Source of the DNA: PALSA-270 sp963770245
GTDB lineage: Bacteria > Acidobacteriota > Terriglobia > Terriglobales > Acidobacteriaceae
Reading direction: 5' to 3'
NCBI GenBank assembly: GCA_963770245.1
Contig: CAVYOX010000014.1
Span: 1-64,000 of the forward strand
Length of the DNA stretch: 64,000 nucleotides
The first letter of the stretch is position 1, and each line of letters begins with the position of its first letter. A program made the translations under genes and the position numbers. Below, in pieces: positions 9,169-17,483 of the stretch. Below the pieces are notes generated by a model. That model saw only the letters and a list, made by a program, of their open reading frames with translations, made no database searches and was not told the origin of the DNA.

Positions 9169-10881
9169 ATGTCACGCATCGTGGTTGATCCGGTGACCCG
9201 CATTGAGGGCCATCTGCGCATCGAGGCTGAGCTTAACGGTGGCGAGGTATCGGACGCGTGGAGCTCAGGAACCATGTTTCGTGGGATTGAACTGATCCTG
9301 CGCGGCCGCGATCCTCGCGAAGCCTGGATCTGGACGCAACGGATCTGCGGCGTGTGCACCACCGTTCACGCCCTGACGTCGGTGCGCGCCGTCGAGGACG
9401 CGCTCGGCATCGAGGTTCCGGAGAATGCCAACTTGATCCGCAACATCATCGGCGCCAGCCAGTATGTGCAGGACCATGTGATCCATTTCTATCACCTGCA
9501 CGCGCTCGACTGGGTTGATGTAACGTTGGCGCTGAAAGCCGATCCTGCCAAGACGGAGCAGCTGGCTGAGTCCATCTCACCCTGGCCGAAGTCCAGCCGA
9601 ACTTACTTCAAGGGCATCCAGGACCGTGTAAAGGCGCTGGTGGAAAGCAAGCAGTTGAGCCTGTTCAGCAGCGGATACTGGGGTCACCCTGCCTATCATC
9701 TGCCGCCCGAGGCGAATCTGCTCGCCGTCGCCCACTACATCGAGGCTCTGGAATTTCAGAGGGACTACATCCGCATCCACGCGGTGCTGGGTGGGAAGAA
9801 CCCGCACCTGCAGACTTACCTGGTCGGTGGGATGTCCACCGCCATGGATCCAAACGAGCCGCAGGCCACGATCAATCCTGAGAGAATTACCTTCTTGGCG
9901 GAGCTAGCGGGAAAAGCGCAGACCTTCGTTGACCAGGTCTATATTCCGGATGTGCTCGCGGTCGCCAGCTTTTATCGCGATTGGTTCGGGCGTGGCGAGG
10001 GACTGGGGAATTTCCTCTCTTATGGCGACTATCCCCAGGGCGGTGTCAAGGATTCCTCACGCTTTTACCTCCCCCGTGGCGCCATCTTCAACCGTGATCT
10101 TTCCAAGGTGTATCCGGTTGATCCGGCCAATGTGGCGGAGTACGTGACTCATTCCTGGTATCAGTATTCCGACGGAGATCAGAACCCGAAGCATCCCTAC
10201 CAGGGCGAAACCAGCCCCAAGTACACCGGACCGAAGCCACCGTTTGAGCATTTGCAGACCGACCAGAAGTACTCCTGGCTTAAAGCACCGCGCTACCAGG
10301 ACCATCCGATGGAGGTCGGACCTCTATCCCGCATGCTGGTGGCCTATGCCTCCGGACATCAGGAGGTCAAAGACTTAGTGAATGGCGCCTTGGCCAAGCT
10401 GAACGCGCAGCCCAGTGCCCTATTCTCGACCCTGGGACGCATTGCCGCTCGCGCCCTCGAAGCCCAACTCATGGCGCGCCAGGTCAGCAAGTGGGTCGCG
10501 GAACTCGGCGACAAGCTCGGGCACGGAGATTTGCGTGTGCATAACGGCGAGAAATGGGATCCCGACTCATGGCCGAAGGAAGCGCAAGGCTTCGGCTTCC
10601 ACGAGGCGCCTCGTGGCTCGCTTGCCCATTGGGTCCAGATCGACGACAAGAAGATCAAGAACTACCAGGCGGTCGTGCCTACAACCTGGAACGCAGGACC
10701 ACGTGATGCCAAAGGCCAGCGAGGCGCTTACGAGGCCTCGCTGCTGAAGACTCCGATCGCTGATCCGGAGCGTCCGGTGGAGATCCTGCGTACGGTTCAC
10801 TCGTTCGACCCTTGCCTCGCTTGCGCTGTACACGTCGTCGATGTCCAGGGGCGACGCTATTCCGTACTCAAGGCGAGTTGA
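9169..10881 (+). CDS. hyaB: [NiFe] hydrogenase large subunit
   Basis: The 570-residue catalytic subunit carries the NiFe(CN)2CO centre. The N-terminal L1 motif (RICGVCTTVH) near residue 61 and the C-terminal L2 motif (DPCLACAVH) supply the four Cys that hold the metals. About 15 residues follow the final His; this peptide is normally removed by the maturation protease encoded two genes downstream. It starts 9 bases after hyaA with an AGGAG site. All active-site Cys are intact, so the subunit could work if matured. Confidence 0.97.
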   Translation: MSRIVVDPVTRIEGHLRIEAELNGGEVSDAWSSGTMFRGIELILRGRDPREAWIWTQRICGVCTTVHALTSVRAVEDALGIEVPENANLIRNIIGASQYVQDHVIHFYHLHALDWVDVTLALKADPAKTEQLAESISPWPKSSRTYFKGIQDRVKALVESKQLSLFSSGYWGHPAYHLPPEANLLAVAHYIEALEFQRDYIRIHAVLGGKNPHLQTYLVGGMSTAMDPNEPQATINPERITFLAELAGKAQTFVDQVYIPDVLAVASFYRDWFGRGEGLGNFLSYGDYPQGGVKDSSRFYLPRGAIFNRDLSKVYPVDPANVAEYVTHSWYQYSDGDQNPKHPYQGETSPKYTGPKPPFEHLQTDQKYSWLKAPRYQDHPMEVGPLSRMLVAYASGHQEVKDLVNGALAKLNAQPSALFSTLGRIAARALEAQLMARQVSKWVAELGDKLGHGDLRVHNGEKWDPDSWPKEAQGFGFHEAPRGSLAHWVQIDDKKIKNYQAVVPTTWNAGPRDAKGQRGAYEASLLKTPIADPERPVEILRTVHSFDPCLACAVHVVDVQGRRYSVLKAS

Positions 10882-10894
10882 AAGGAGGCCGACG

Positions 10895-11632
10895 ATGGCT
10901 GAGTTACGGGGGTACGGGTGGGGTGAGGCCCACCGGCCGGAACCCGCATCTCCACCCGTGCGAGTGTATGTGTGGGAACAGCCCGTGCGAGTCTCGCACT
11001 GGGTCATATTTCTGGCTGTGGTCGTGCTCTCCTTCACCGGTTACTATATCCACAATCCATTTATTGTCGCCAAGAGCAGCACCCCCTTCCTGATGGCGAC
11101 GATACGGTTTATTCACGTGGTCACGGGCTTTGTATTCATCAGCGCGTTTCTGCTGCGGATCTATTGGTTTTTCAAGGGGAACAATTGGTCGAACTGGCAG
11201 GCCTTTGTGCCCATCCACCGCCGCCAGTGGCGAGGTATGGGCAGGATGGTCGCCTATTACAGCTTCCTGCGCAAAGACTTGGTGCATCAGGTTGGACACA
11301 ATGCCTTGGCCGCCGTGACCTACCTGGTAATGTTCACCCTGATGTTTATTGAGATCATTACCGGACTCACCCTGTTTACCCAGGTGCGCGGAGGCTGGCT
11401 GCTGGCCCCGCTGTTCAGTTGGCTGCCTCGGGTTATCGACATCCAGTACATCCGGCTGACCCACTTCTGCATTATGTTCGCCTTCTTCGCATTTGTGATT
11501 CACCACGTTTACAGCGCGGTGCTGGTGTCTTGGGAAGAGCGGAATGGACTGATCGAGAGCATCTTCACGGGATACAAGTTTGTTCCCCAGACCGAACTCG
11601 AAGAAGACCCGGCCTTGCACGAGGCGGACTAA
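10895..11632 (+). CDS. hyaC: Hydrogenase cytochrome b subunit
   Basis: The 245-residue integral membrane protein has four predicted helices. It accepts electrons from the small subunit and reduces quinone. Candidate haem ligands are the His in RVSHW, FIHVVTGF, LTHFCIMF and the later HHVYSA. The start at 10895 has a strong AAAGGAGG site; an in-frame start at 10841 would overlap hyaB. It lies directly upstream of the protease gene, with only the stop between them. Confidence 0.93.
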   Translation: MAELRGYGWGEAHRPEPASPPVRVYVWEQPVRVSHWVIFLAVVVLSFTGYYIHNPFIVAKSSTPFLMATIRFIHVVTGFVFISAFLLRIYWFFKGNNWSNWQAFVPIHRRQWRGMGRMVAYYSFLRKDLVHQVGHNALAAVTYLVMFTLMFIEIITGLTLFTQVRGGWLLAPLFSWLPRVIDIQYIRLTHFCIMFAFFAFVIHHVYSAVLVSWEERNGLIESIFTGYKFVPQTELEEDPALHEAD

Positions 11633-12115
11633 ATGCCGACACCTGCGAAATGCGTTGTGCTCGGCTTGGGCAATACCCTGCACTCGGACGACGCTGTGGG
11701 CCCGCAGGCCATACAGAGGCTGCGAAATGATGCGCGCGTGCCCGAGGACGCCACGCTGATTGATGGCGGTACAGTGGGCCTGGAGTTGCTCACCTACATC
11801 TGGGACTGTTCCTACCTGCTGGTGCTGGACGCAGTAGACATCGGCCAGCCACCAGGGACGCTGGTTCGCATGTCGAGCCAGGAGTTGCAAACCTTGCCAG
11901 GCAAGGGGAGCGTCCACCAACTAGGTGTTGCCGATCTGCTGGTGGCGCTGCGAGTGCTCGCGCGGCAGCAGCCCACAGTCGTGCTGCTGGGCGTGCAACC
12001 GACCACAACCGACTGGGGCACGGAATTGTCCCCGGCCGTGGGAGCCGTAATGGGATCCTTGATTGAAGCCGCGGTCGCTGAGTTGATAAGAGCTGAGCCA
12101 ATCACATCTGCGTGA
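11633..12115 (+). CDS. hyaD: Hydrogenase maturation protease (HyaD/HybD family)
   Basis: The 160-residue endopeptidase removes the C-terminal peptide of the large subunit after nickel insertion. The family metal-binding residues are visible: GLGNTLHSDDAVG with the conserved acidic residue near 18-20, LDAVD near residue 65, and HQLGVADLL near residue 95. Its ATG begins immediately after the hyaC stop, suggesting coupling. Substrate assignment to HyaB follows from gene order. Confidence 0.93.
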   Translation: MPTPAKCVVLGLGNTLHSDDAVGPQAIQRLRNDARVPEDATLIDGGTVGLELLTYIWDCSYLLVLDAVDIGQPPGTLVRMSSQELQTLPGKGSVHQLGVADLLVALRVLARQQPTVVLLGVQPTTTDWGTELSPAVGAVMGSLIEAAVAELIRAEPITSA

Positions 12116-12140
12116 GGCTCGCCGCGAAGGAGAGTGCATC

Positions 12141-12389
12141 ATGTGTCTGGCCATCCCCGGGAAAATCATCGCGGAGGAGCTACGCAACGGCTTGCGCATT
12201 GGCCGGGTGCAGTTCGGCGGCATTGTACGGGAGGCCAGTCTGGATTTCGTTCCGGAAGCCAAGGTGGACGACTACGTCATGGTGCACGTTGGCTTTGCCA
12301 TCAGTAAAGTGGACTCGGAAGATGCCGAACGAACCTACGAACTGCTGGAGGAGATGGGCGCCTCGGAGGGTGAACTGCCTCCTGCGTGA
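12141..12389 (+). CDS. hypC: Hydrogenase maturation chaperone HypC
   Basis: The 82-residue protein begins MCLAIPGK; the Cys after Met binds the Fe(CN)2CO fragment and the large-subunit precursor. Length and sequence are normal. In known maturation it works with HypD, the scaffold for iron-ligand assembly. Here hypD follows only as a stub (12403), so HypC lacks a local partner. The gene has an AAGGAGAG site. Confidence 0.95.
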   Translation: MCLAIPGKIIAEELRNGLRIGRVQFGGIVREASLDFVPEAKVDDYVMVHVGFAISKVDSEDAERTYELLEEMGASEGELPPA

Positions 12390-12402
12390 CAATGAATACG
12401 AG

Positions 12403-12625
12403 CTGAAGTACATCGATGAATATCGTGACGCTCGGATTGCCCGCAGCCTGGCCAAGGCAAAGCAAGATGGTTGCGATTCTGGATCCTGTGAGTGCCGGTC
12501 CGGTGCTGATCATCCGCACTGTCGCCGCCAGCCATACCGGCTTTGTCACGATGCGCACAGTGCTGCTGGGAACGGACCGTATTGTAGACATCTTGGCAAG
12601 GGATCAGTCGCCGCGCACCTGCTGA
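12403..12625 (+). pseudogene. hypD'-'hypE fusion scar
   Basis: Between hypC and hypA, one frame reads KYIDEYRDARIARSLAKA from about 12406, the typical first 20 residues of HypD; its start codon would be a rare CTG. From about 12466 a second frame reads AGPVLIIRTV, then TMRTVLLGTDRIVDIL and the ending SPRTC. That ending resembles the HypE C-terminus (PRIC), whose last Cys is carbamoylated and dehydrated to give cyanide. Roughly 2 kb of hypD and hypE is therefore missing, and the two parts lie in different frames. It cannot give either enzyme. Confidence 0.75.
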
Positions 12626-12633
12626 GGAAGTCT

Positions 12634-13020
12634 ATGCACGAGATGGGTATCGCAAATTCGGTCCTGGATGCTGTTCGGGTCGAGGCGGCGCGCCATCCGG
12701 GATATTATCCGTGCAGAGTTGGAGTGCGTATCGGCGAGCTTGCTGCCGTGGATCCCTCGGCACTAGAATTTTGCTTCGATGCCCTGACTCGGGAAACCGA
12801 CCTCGAGTCGCTGCAGTTGGTAGTCGAGATCTGCCCACGTCGGCATCGCTGCCAGGATTGCGGCGCCGAATTCGGCGTGAAGGGCTACGATTTCGAGTGT
12901 CCCGGCTGCGGAGGCTTGCGCAGCGAATGCCTTAGCGGCGATCAATTGGAACTGGCCTATTTGGAGGTGGAAGAAAATGGAACGGGTACCGATGGAAAAG
13001 AAAGTCCTGAGCGAGAATGA
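12634..13020 (+). CDS. hypA: Hydrogenase nickel chaperone HypA
   Basis: The 128-residue protein delivers nickel with HypB. It has the N-terminal MHE motif (Ni ligand at residue 2) and a zinc finger of two Cys pairs (CQDC and CPGC) near residues 72-96. The ATG at 12634 has a GAGGA site; a longer in-frame opening from 12112 runs through hypC and the scar and is not real. The 3' end overlaps the start of hypB by 44 bases. Confidence 0.93.
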   Translation: MHEMGIANSVLDAVRVEAARHPGYYPCRVGVRIGELAAVDPSALEFCFDALTRETDLESLQLVVEICPRRHRCQDCGAEFGVKGYDFECPGCGGLRSECLSGDQLELAYLEVEENGTGTDGKESPERE

Positions 13021-13657
13021 CCGCATTGCGGCCGGCCTGCGTGCCGGGTTCGGCGAGCATGGAATCCTCTGCCTCAACCTTATCAGCTCTCCCGGCTCAG
13101 GTAAGACGAGCCTGCTGGAAAAGACCCTGGAGAGCCTTCTGCAGAACGAGCGTGTGTGTATTCTCACTGGCGACATTCAAACCGACAACGACGCCCGGCG
13201 TCTGGCCCGTTTCGGCTTCCCGGTGAAACAGATCACGACGGGCGGCACTTGTCATCTGGACGCGCGAATGATCGAGCGCGGTCTCGAAGGCTGGCGTTTG
13301 GAAGACATTGATCTTTTGCTGATTGAAAATGTGGGGAATCTGGTCTGCCCGGCCAGCTACGATCTGGGAGAAGCTGCGAAGATGGTCGTACTCAGCGTCA
13401 CCGAAGGCGAAGACAAGCCACTCAAGTATCCCTCCATCTTTTTCAAATCCGAACTGCTGGTGCTGAATAAGGTTGACCTGTTGCCCTATGTTCCTTTCGA
13501 CATCGCAGCCGCGGAAGAAAACGCCCGCCGCATTCATCCGGGAATGGATATCGTGAGAGTTTCCTGCACAACCGGTGATGGCATACAGCAGTGGCTTGCA
13601 TGGTTGGAGAAACGCAGACACCCACAGCTGGCTGCAAGAGTCGAATCTGTGGTGTAG
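12977..13657 (+). CDS. hypB: Hydrogenase nickel-incorporation GTPase HypB
   Basis: The 226-residue SIMIBI-class GTPase has a P-loop (SSPGSGKTS) near residues 37-45, a GDIQTDNDA switch segment, the metal-site CH (GGTCHLDA), VGNLVCPA with the second conserved Cys, and the NKVD base-recognition motif. It lacks the His-rich nickel-storage stretch seen in some HypB. The start at 12977 has GGAGGTGG upstream and lies inside the hypA end, so translation is probably coupled. It is the last recognisable gene of the hydrogenase operon; hypF is absent from the window. Confidence 0.95.
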   Translation: MERVPMEKKVLSENDRIAAGLRAGFGEHGILCLNLISSPGSGKTSLLEKTLESLLQNERVCILTGDIQTDNDARRLARFGFPVKQITTGGTCHLDARMIERGLEGWRLEDIDLLLIENVGNLVCPASYDLGEAAKMVVLSVTEGEDKPLKYPSIFFKSELLVLNKVDLLPYVPFDIAAAEENARRIHPGMDIVRVSCTTGDGIQQWLAWLEKRRHPQLAARVESVV

Positions 13658-13679
13658 CGCCAGAGTGTGCGCCCGGGAC

Positions 13680-13970
13680 CTACGATGATTTGCCGACCAC
13701 GGTAGCTGGATCAGTCATCTCGGCTAGCGCCAAAACTTCGTAAGTTGCGAAGTTGTATACAGGCGACATGGACAGCAGCCGATCTAATTCTTCATTAGAA
13801 TCCACCTTGTAGATCCACGCCCCGCCGTGCTTTCCGATCAAATGGTACCGGCATTCCAGTTTGCCGTCAGCTTCGAGTTTCTCGGCGTACTTCGGCTGCC
13901 CCAACACAGCTCGTACCACGTCTTGAGTCAACCGAGCGGGTTCCAGGTGCCACAGCACTAGAAATTTCAT
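13680..13970 (-). CDS. Muconolactone isomerase-like small protein
   Basis: The 96-residue protein has the start MKFLVLWHLEP and a beta-alpha pattern like the ferredoxin-fold muconolactone delta-isomerase superfamily. A later WIYKVDSNEELDRLL segment fits the second helix. It is probably a small dimeric enzyme or binding protein of unknown substrate. The start at 13970 has an AAGGAGG site. It is convergent with hypB and not part of the hydrogenase operon. Confidence 0.65.
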   Translation of the reverse strand: MKFLVLWHLEPARLTQDVVRAVLGQPKYAEKLEADGKLECRYHLIGKHGGAWIYKVDSNEELDRLLSMSPVYNFATYEVLALAEMTDPATVVGKSS

Positions 13971-14224
13971 AGCTCCTCCTTGCACAGCAACGAGATTATA
14001 GCGATTGGCGGAAACAAAGGTCTGCCGCCAGCCTTGTAGTTCTCCAGCAGCCAGCCATGATTCGCGATGAACCCACCTATACGTATAGTGGCGCTGGCCA
14101 GCGGTACAACCTGAACGGTCTTGACTCATCCTTCCATTCCGCGGTGATTCGCACGACCTCGGATGTTCCCTTTGCTCACAATACTCCCATAGGCATCGGC
14201 CTTGTCTGCCGAAGACTTCGCCAT

Positions 14225-14350
14225 GAGCCTGTATCCAGAAGGTCTGCGGTTCAGTCGTGAAACACTATTTCTTGAACCGGGCAACGTCTTGCTGATGAAC
14301 GCGATGCGCGAGATGATCGACGATTTAGTGGCTGGAAAAAACATTGGGGT
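14225..14350 (+). repeat. 126-bp exact direct repeat, copy 2, abutting tRNA-His
   Basis: This is identical to 7280-7405. Just before it, 14208-14226 matches the sequence at about 7092-7110 with one mismatch, so this copy equals the first with about 170 bases removed. Its last bases overlap the 3' end of tRNA-His, as expected for one side of an integrated element. Confidence 0.95.
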
Positions 14351-14421
14351 GGGAGATGGGAATTGAACCCACAACGACCGGAGCCACAGTCCGGTGCTCT
14401 GCCAGTTGAGCTACTCCCACC
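14348..14421 (-). tRNA. tRNA-His (GTG)
   Basis: On the minus strand the sequence folds as a cloverleaf. The acceptor stem is GTGGGAG paired with CTCCCAC, the D-arm contains AGCTCAACTGGCAGAGC, the anticodon loop is CTGTGGC with anticodon GTG, and the T-arm contains GGGTTCAATTCC. An extra G at -1 (14421) faces a C discriminator (14348), the hallmark of tRNA-His. The CCA end is not encoded. The 3' end touches the 126-bp repeat. Confidence 0.95.
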
Positions 14422-14544
14422 GTGCCTGTGATTATAGCAACCTAAGGGGAAGGTGTCAGAGATTGAAGCCGGAGGCGCGCCTCCGTCGAGCTGCGCTCGG
14501 CTCACCAGATCAACCGCCCGGTCCCATGAACATCCGGGGAAGGT

Positions 14545-15813
14545 TTAGCCGCGGCCTACGCCGATGTATTCGAATCCCATGGCGCGCAGCCGCACGCAAT
14601 CGAGCAGATTCTTGGTGTCGATGATGAGCGGGCGCTTGAGCAAGTGCTTGATGCGGTCAAAGTCGAGCCCGCGGAATTCGGGCCAGCCGGTGCCGACCAC
14701 GAGCGCGTCCATCCCTTCAGCGGCAGCGTATGGCGTCTCGCAGTAGTGCACGGTGCCATTGAGTTCCAGCCGTGCTTCAGGAATGGCAACTGGATCGTAA
14801 GCCCGCACCCGCGCCCCTTTTGCCACCAGATTCTGCACCAGCCGCAGGGATGAAGAACCAGCGACCGAGTTGGTATGGGGTTTAAAGGCCAGGCCCAGGA
14901 TTCCAAGGTTCTTGTTGTGCACAGACTTCATCAGGGAACAAATCTTCGCCACCACGCGTTCCGCCTGGCTCATGTTCACTTCGCGCGCCGCACTAAGAAT
15001 CTTGAGCGGCACGCCCTTCGACCGCGCAAGTTCCGCCAGGGCTTCCATGTCGGTCTCGGCGAAAAGTCCGCCCATGCCGGCTCCGGGCTGGAGGCAACGC
15101 GGAGCAATTTTCTTGTCCAGGCCTAGAGCCAGCGCCACGCTGACCGCATCCGCTCCCACGCGTTCGCAGAGCGTAGCAACTTCATTGATGAAGGAAATTT
15201 TCGTGGCCACAAACGCGGTCGCCGCTTCGCGAATCAACTCCGCGGTCTCATGATTGGAAACGATGACCGGAACTCCCCGCATCACCAGCGGATGAAAAAT
15301 CTGTTTGACCGCCAGTACCGCGTCGTTCGAGGCGGTCCCAAGAATGATGCGATCGGGCCAGTTGAAATCTTCCACTGCGCAGCCGGGAGTGAAGAATACA
15401 GGTTGGGAAATGACCGTGGCTGGCACCCCCGCCTCTTTCAGTCGCCGCTCGATTTCCGTTGCGGTGCCGACTGGAACTGGCGTGACGATAGAAAGAATAG
15501 GCGGCTTCGGCGCCGGGCGCGCGACGCGGATGGCAAGCTCCGCCAGCGATTGCGGAGAATCTTCGGCCAAGAAAATGAACTGTGCCTTGCGAGCAAAGGA
15601 TTCGATGTCTGTCGAGTACACCAGGCGGCCGCAACGCACGTTGCGGCGAATGACTTCGGTCAGATTTTTCTCGAAGAAAGGGACGTTGCCCTGCGCCATT
15701 TCGACCATGCGCGAGCTATCGGGGTGACAACAGGTGACCGGAGTTCCGAAGTCGGCCAGACACGCTGAGATTACTGTACCCAGGTATCCTGCCCCGTAGA
15801 CCCCGATCTGCAT
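14545..15813 (-). CDS. UDP-glucose/GDP-mannose dehydrogenase-family protein, catalytic Cys missing
   Basis: The 422-residue protein has the three parts of nucleotide-sugar dehydrogenases: an NAD-binding Rossmann start (GVYGAGYLG), a central helical domain with the conserved Lys/Asn segment (TKISFINE, K205 and N210), and a C-terminal sugar-binding domain (GLAFKPHTN). The catalytic nucleophile normally sits in GxGGSCFPKD; here the same place reads GMGGLFAETD (about residues 247-256), with no Cys. The enzyme is therefore unlikely to perform the usual two-step oxidation to a uronic acid. The start at 15813 has a GAGGAC site. Confidence 0.85.
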   Translation of the reverse strand: MQIGVYGAGYLGTVISACLADFGTPVTCCHPDSSRMVEMAQGNVPFFEKNLTEVIRRNVRCGRLVYSTDIESFARKAQFIFLAEDSPQSLAELAIRVARPAPKPPILSIVTPVPVGTATEIERRLKEAGVPATVISQPVFFTPGCAVEDFNWPDRIILGTASNDAVLAVKQIFHPLVMRGVPVIVSNHETAELIREAATAFVATKISFINEVATLCERVGADAVSVALALGLDKKIAPRCLQPGAGMGGLFAETDMEALAELARSKGVPLKILSAAREVNMSQAERVVAKICSLMKSVHNKNLGILGLAFKPHTNSVAGSSSLRLVQNLVAKGARVRAYDPVAIPEARLELNGTVHYCETPYAAAEGMDALVVGTGWPEFRGLDFDRIKHLLKRPLIIDTKNLLDCVRLRAMGFEYIGVGRG

Positions 15814-16042
15814 GAGATGTCCTCGCCCTGGCCGGCAGCCGCCTTTTGGACGCGGCATTGCGAGCTGCGTGCGCAGCACTCCAATCTCTTATCTACGCCC
15901 GCCTCCGAGGATTGGCAACGCACGGGAATACATGTACTTCCGGGAACGGAACCGGCGGAACAGAAGAGTCGCAAACTCTACTCGGATAGGCGTTTAGGGC
16001 GAGGGGGCCGTACCGAGGCGCGGAATTGCCGAGCCCGCTCTT

Positions 16043-16588
16043 CTAGGAAGAAACCAGGCGGCTGCCGAGAGGAACTCCGGCTACATCGACCCAAATCGTG
16101 TCTCGGGCCTCGCGCACGAATGTCAGCTCCTTGACCACGATACATCGACTGCCTTCGAATTCTGCCCAACGCCTGCGGGCCAGCTGGTAAGCCTCCTGGG
16201 CTTGCTCCTCGGTGCTCATCTTTACGATGGTGAGGTGAGGCAGATACGGCCACTCCTCTGCCGTCGCCAGCGCCTTGTGGGAGGTGAGGTGGTCGTGGAG
16301 GTCGCGCACACAGTAGGCATGAGCCACGCGGATAAAGACGGTGGGCGTGACCGGAATAAAGGTCTCAATTTCGCCGAGCCTGACTTCAAACGGTTCCACG
16401 TGACTGCAGATTTCCGCTGTCGCTTCCAGGGCGAGCTCCTCGGTGCTCGGCAGGAAGCGCGGCGGGATCACGGTGAGATGAGCGGGCAGGTGGGGCAGAT
16501 CGGGATGCAGTTCCTGACGGAGCTGCCTGACAAATTCCGCTATTGGATCATTCGTATAGGCTACCAGGGCATACCGGGGACTCTGCAT
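16043..16588 (-). CDS. 2'-5' RNA ligase-like (2H phosphoesterase) protein
   Basis: The 181-residue protein has the two HxT motifs of the 2H phosphoesterase superfamily: HLT at residues 37-39 (AHLTVIPPR) and HLT at 118-120 (PHLTIVKM). Spacing and length fit the LigT/2'-5' RNA ligase family. These enzymes act on 2',3'-cyclic or 2'-5' phosphodiester bonds; the natural substrate is unknown. It starts at 16588, followed upstream by the tRNA-Pro gene on the other strand. Confidence 0.85.
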   Translation of the reverse strand: MQSPRYALVAYTNDPIAEFVRQLRQELHPDLPHLPAHLTVIPPRFLPSTEELALEATAEICSHVEPFEVRLGEIETFIPVTPTVFIRVAHAYCVRDLHDHLTSHKALATAEEWPYLPHLTIVKMSTEEQAQEAYQLARRRWAEFEGSRCIVVKELTFVREARDTIWVDVAGVPLGSRLVSS

Positions 16589-16696
16589 GATCGAAAGGAA
16601 TTATAACCCCGCGACGGTGTGCCGGGAGAATGACGCGGGTCATGCACGATCAGGGGCACGACACTTAGCTATAATCGGAACGGATTACCACGGAGT

Positions 16697-16773
16697 CGGG
16701 GCGTAGCGCAGCCTGGTAGCGCACCTGCCTTGGGCGCAGGGGGTCAGGAGTTCAAATCTCCTCGCCCCGACCA
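16697..16773 (+). tRNA. tRNA-Pro (TGG)
   Basis: The cloverleaf has acceptor stem CGGGGCG/CGCCCCG, anticodon stem CCTGC/GCAGG with loop CTTGGGC (anticodon TGG), T-loop GTTCAAATC and an encoded CCA at 16771-16773. A truncated tyrosine recombinase begins 57 bases downstream, the usual arrangement for an element integrated in a tRNA 3' end. Confidence 0.97.
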
Positions 16774-16829
16774 ATCAATGACTTACGGTTTGGCTTTCCT
16801 CCAATTGAGCACCTGCCCAGGAGGAAATC

Positions 16830-17372
16830 ATGGCGTCATTCGAGCAGTTCATTAGGGAACGGCGATACCTCACCAACGTCTCCCCCGCAACAATCGAGTG
16901 GTACGAGCAGAGCCTTGCATGGCTCGGCACCGAGTCACCGAACGAAGCCCAACTGAAAGACTTCGTTATGGGAATGCGTGAAAAGGGGCTGAAAGCGACC
17001 GGGTGCAACTGCCGCATACGTGCAGTCAACGTCTACCTGAAATGGCCTGGGTCACCGCACCGTGTGCCACGGATGAAGGAACCTTCGCTCATACTGCCCA
17101 CGTTCACCGCTGCTCAGGTGTCCCTGCTCGTTAACTGTAAGCCTCAAGGGTTCCATCAGCGCCGGTTGCACCTGCTCGTCCTCATCCTCGATACCGGGTG
17201 CAGAATCAGCGAAGCACTCAGCCTGCATGTCGAGGACATCGACCTAGATAATCTGCTGGTCACTTTGAGCGGCAAGGGGCAGAAACAACGTAGGGTTCCA
17301 TTCTCTCTGGAACTGCGGAAGGGCCTCTTCCGCTATACACGGTCTGCCCTGGATTCTATGACCTCAACCTGA
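16830..17372 (+). pseudogene. Truncated tyrosine recombinase/integrase
   Basis: The 180-residue product has the SAM-like N-terminal DNA-binding domain (residues 1-80) and the first part of the catalytic domain. The first catalytic Arg lies in DTGCRISEAL, and the beta-hairpin Lys region is SGKGQKQRRVPF. It stops before the HxxR, second His and nucleophilic Tyr, so it lacks about 100 residues and cannot recombine DNA alone. It has a good GAGGAAA site at 16819. It is probably the residue of an element integrated at the adjacent tRNA-Pro. Confidence 0.85.
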
Positions 17373-17377
17373 CAGGA

Positions 17378-17401
17378 TGCGCTCTTAGCGCACGATTTTT
17401 T
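17378..17401 (+). terminator. Rho-independent terminator after the integrase remnant
   Basis: A perfect 6-bp stem TGCGCT/AGCGCA with a CTT loop (17378-17392) is followed after CGA by six T (17396-17401). Confidence 0.75.
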
Positions 17402-17483
17402 CGTTTCGTGAGCAGACCCCTTGGAACTTCTGCGCTGGGGCAATCGTATCGAGGAAGAGGGAAGTCAAGCACGAAAGGAAACG

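Noticed and set aside
12112..13020. One 302-codon gene covering hypC to hypA
   Set aside because: It reads hypC out of frame; the real genes are hypC, the scar and hypA.
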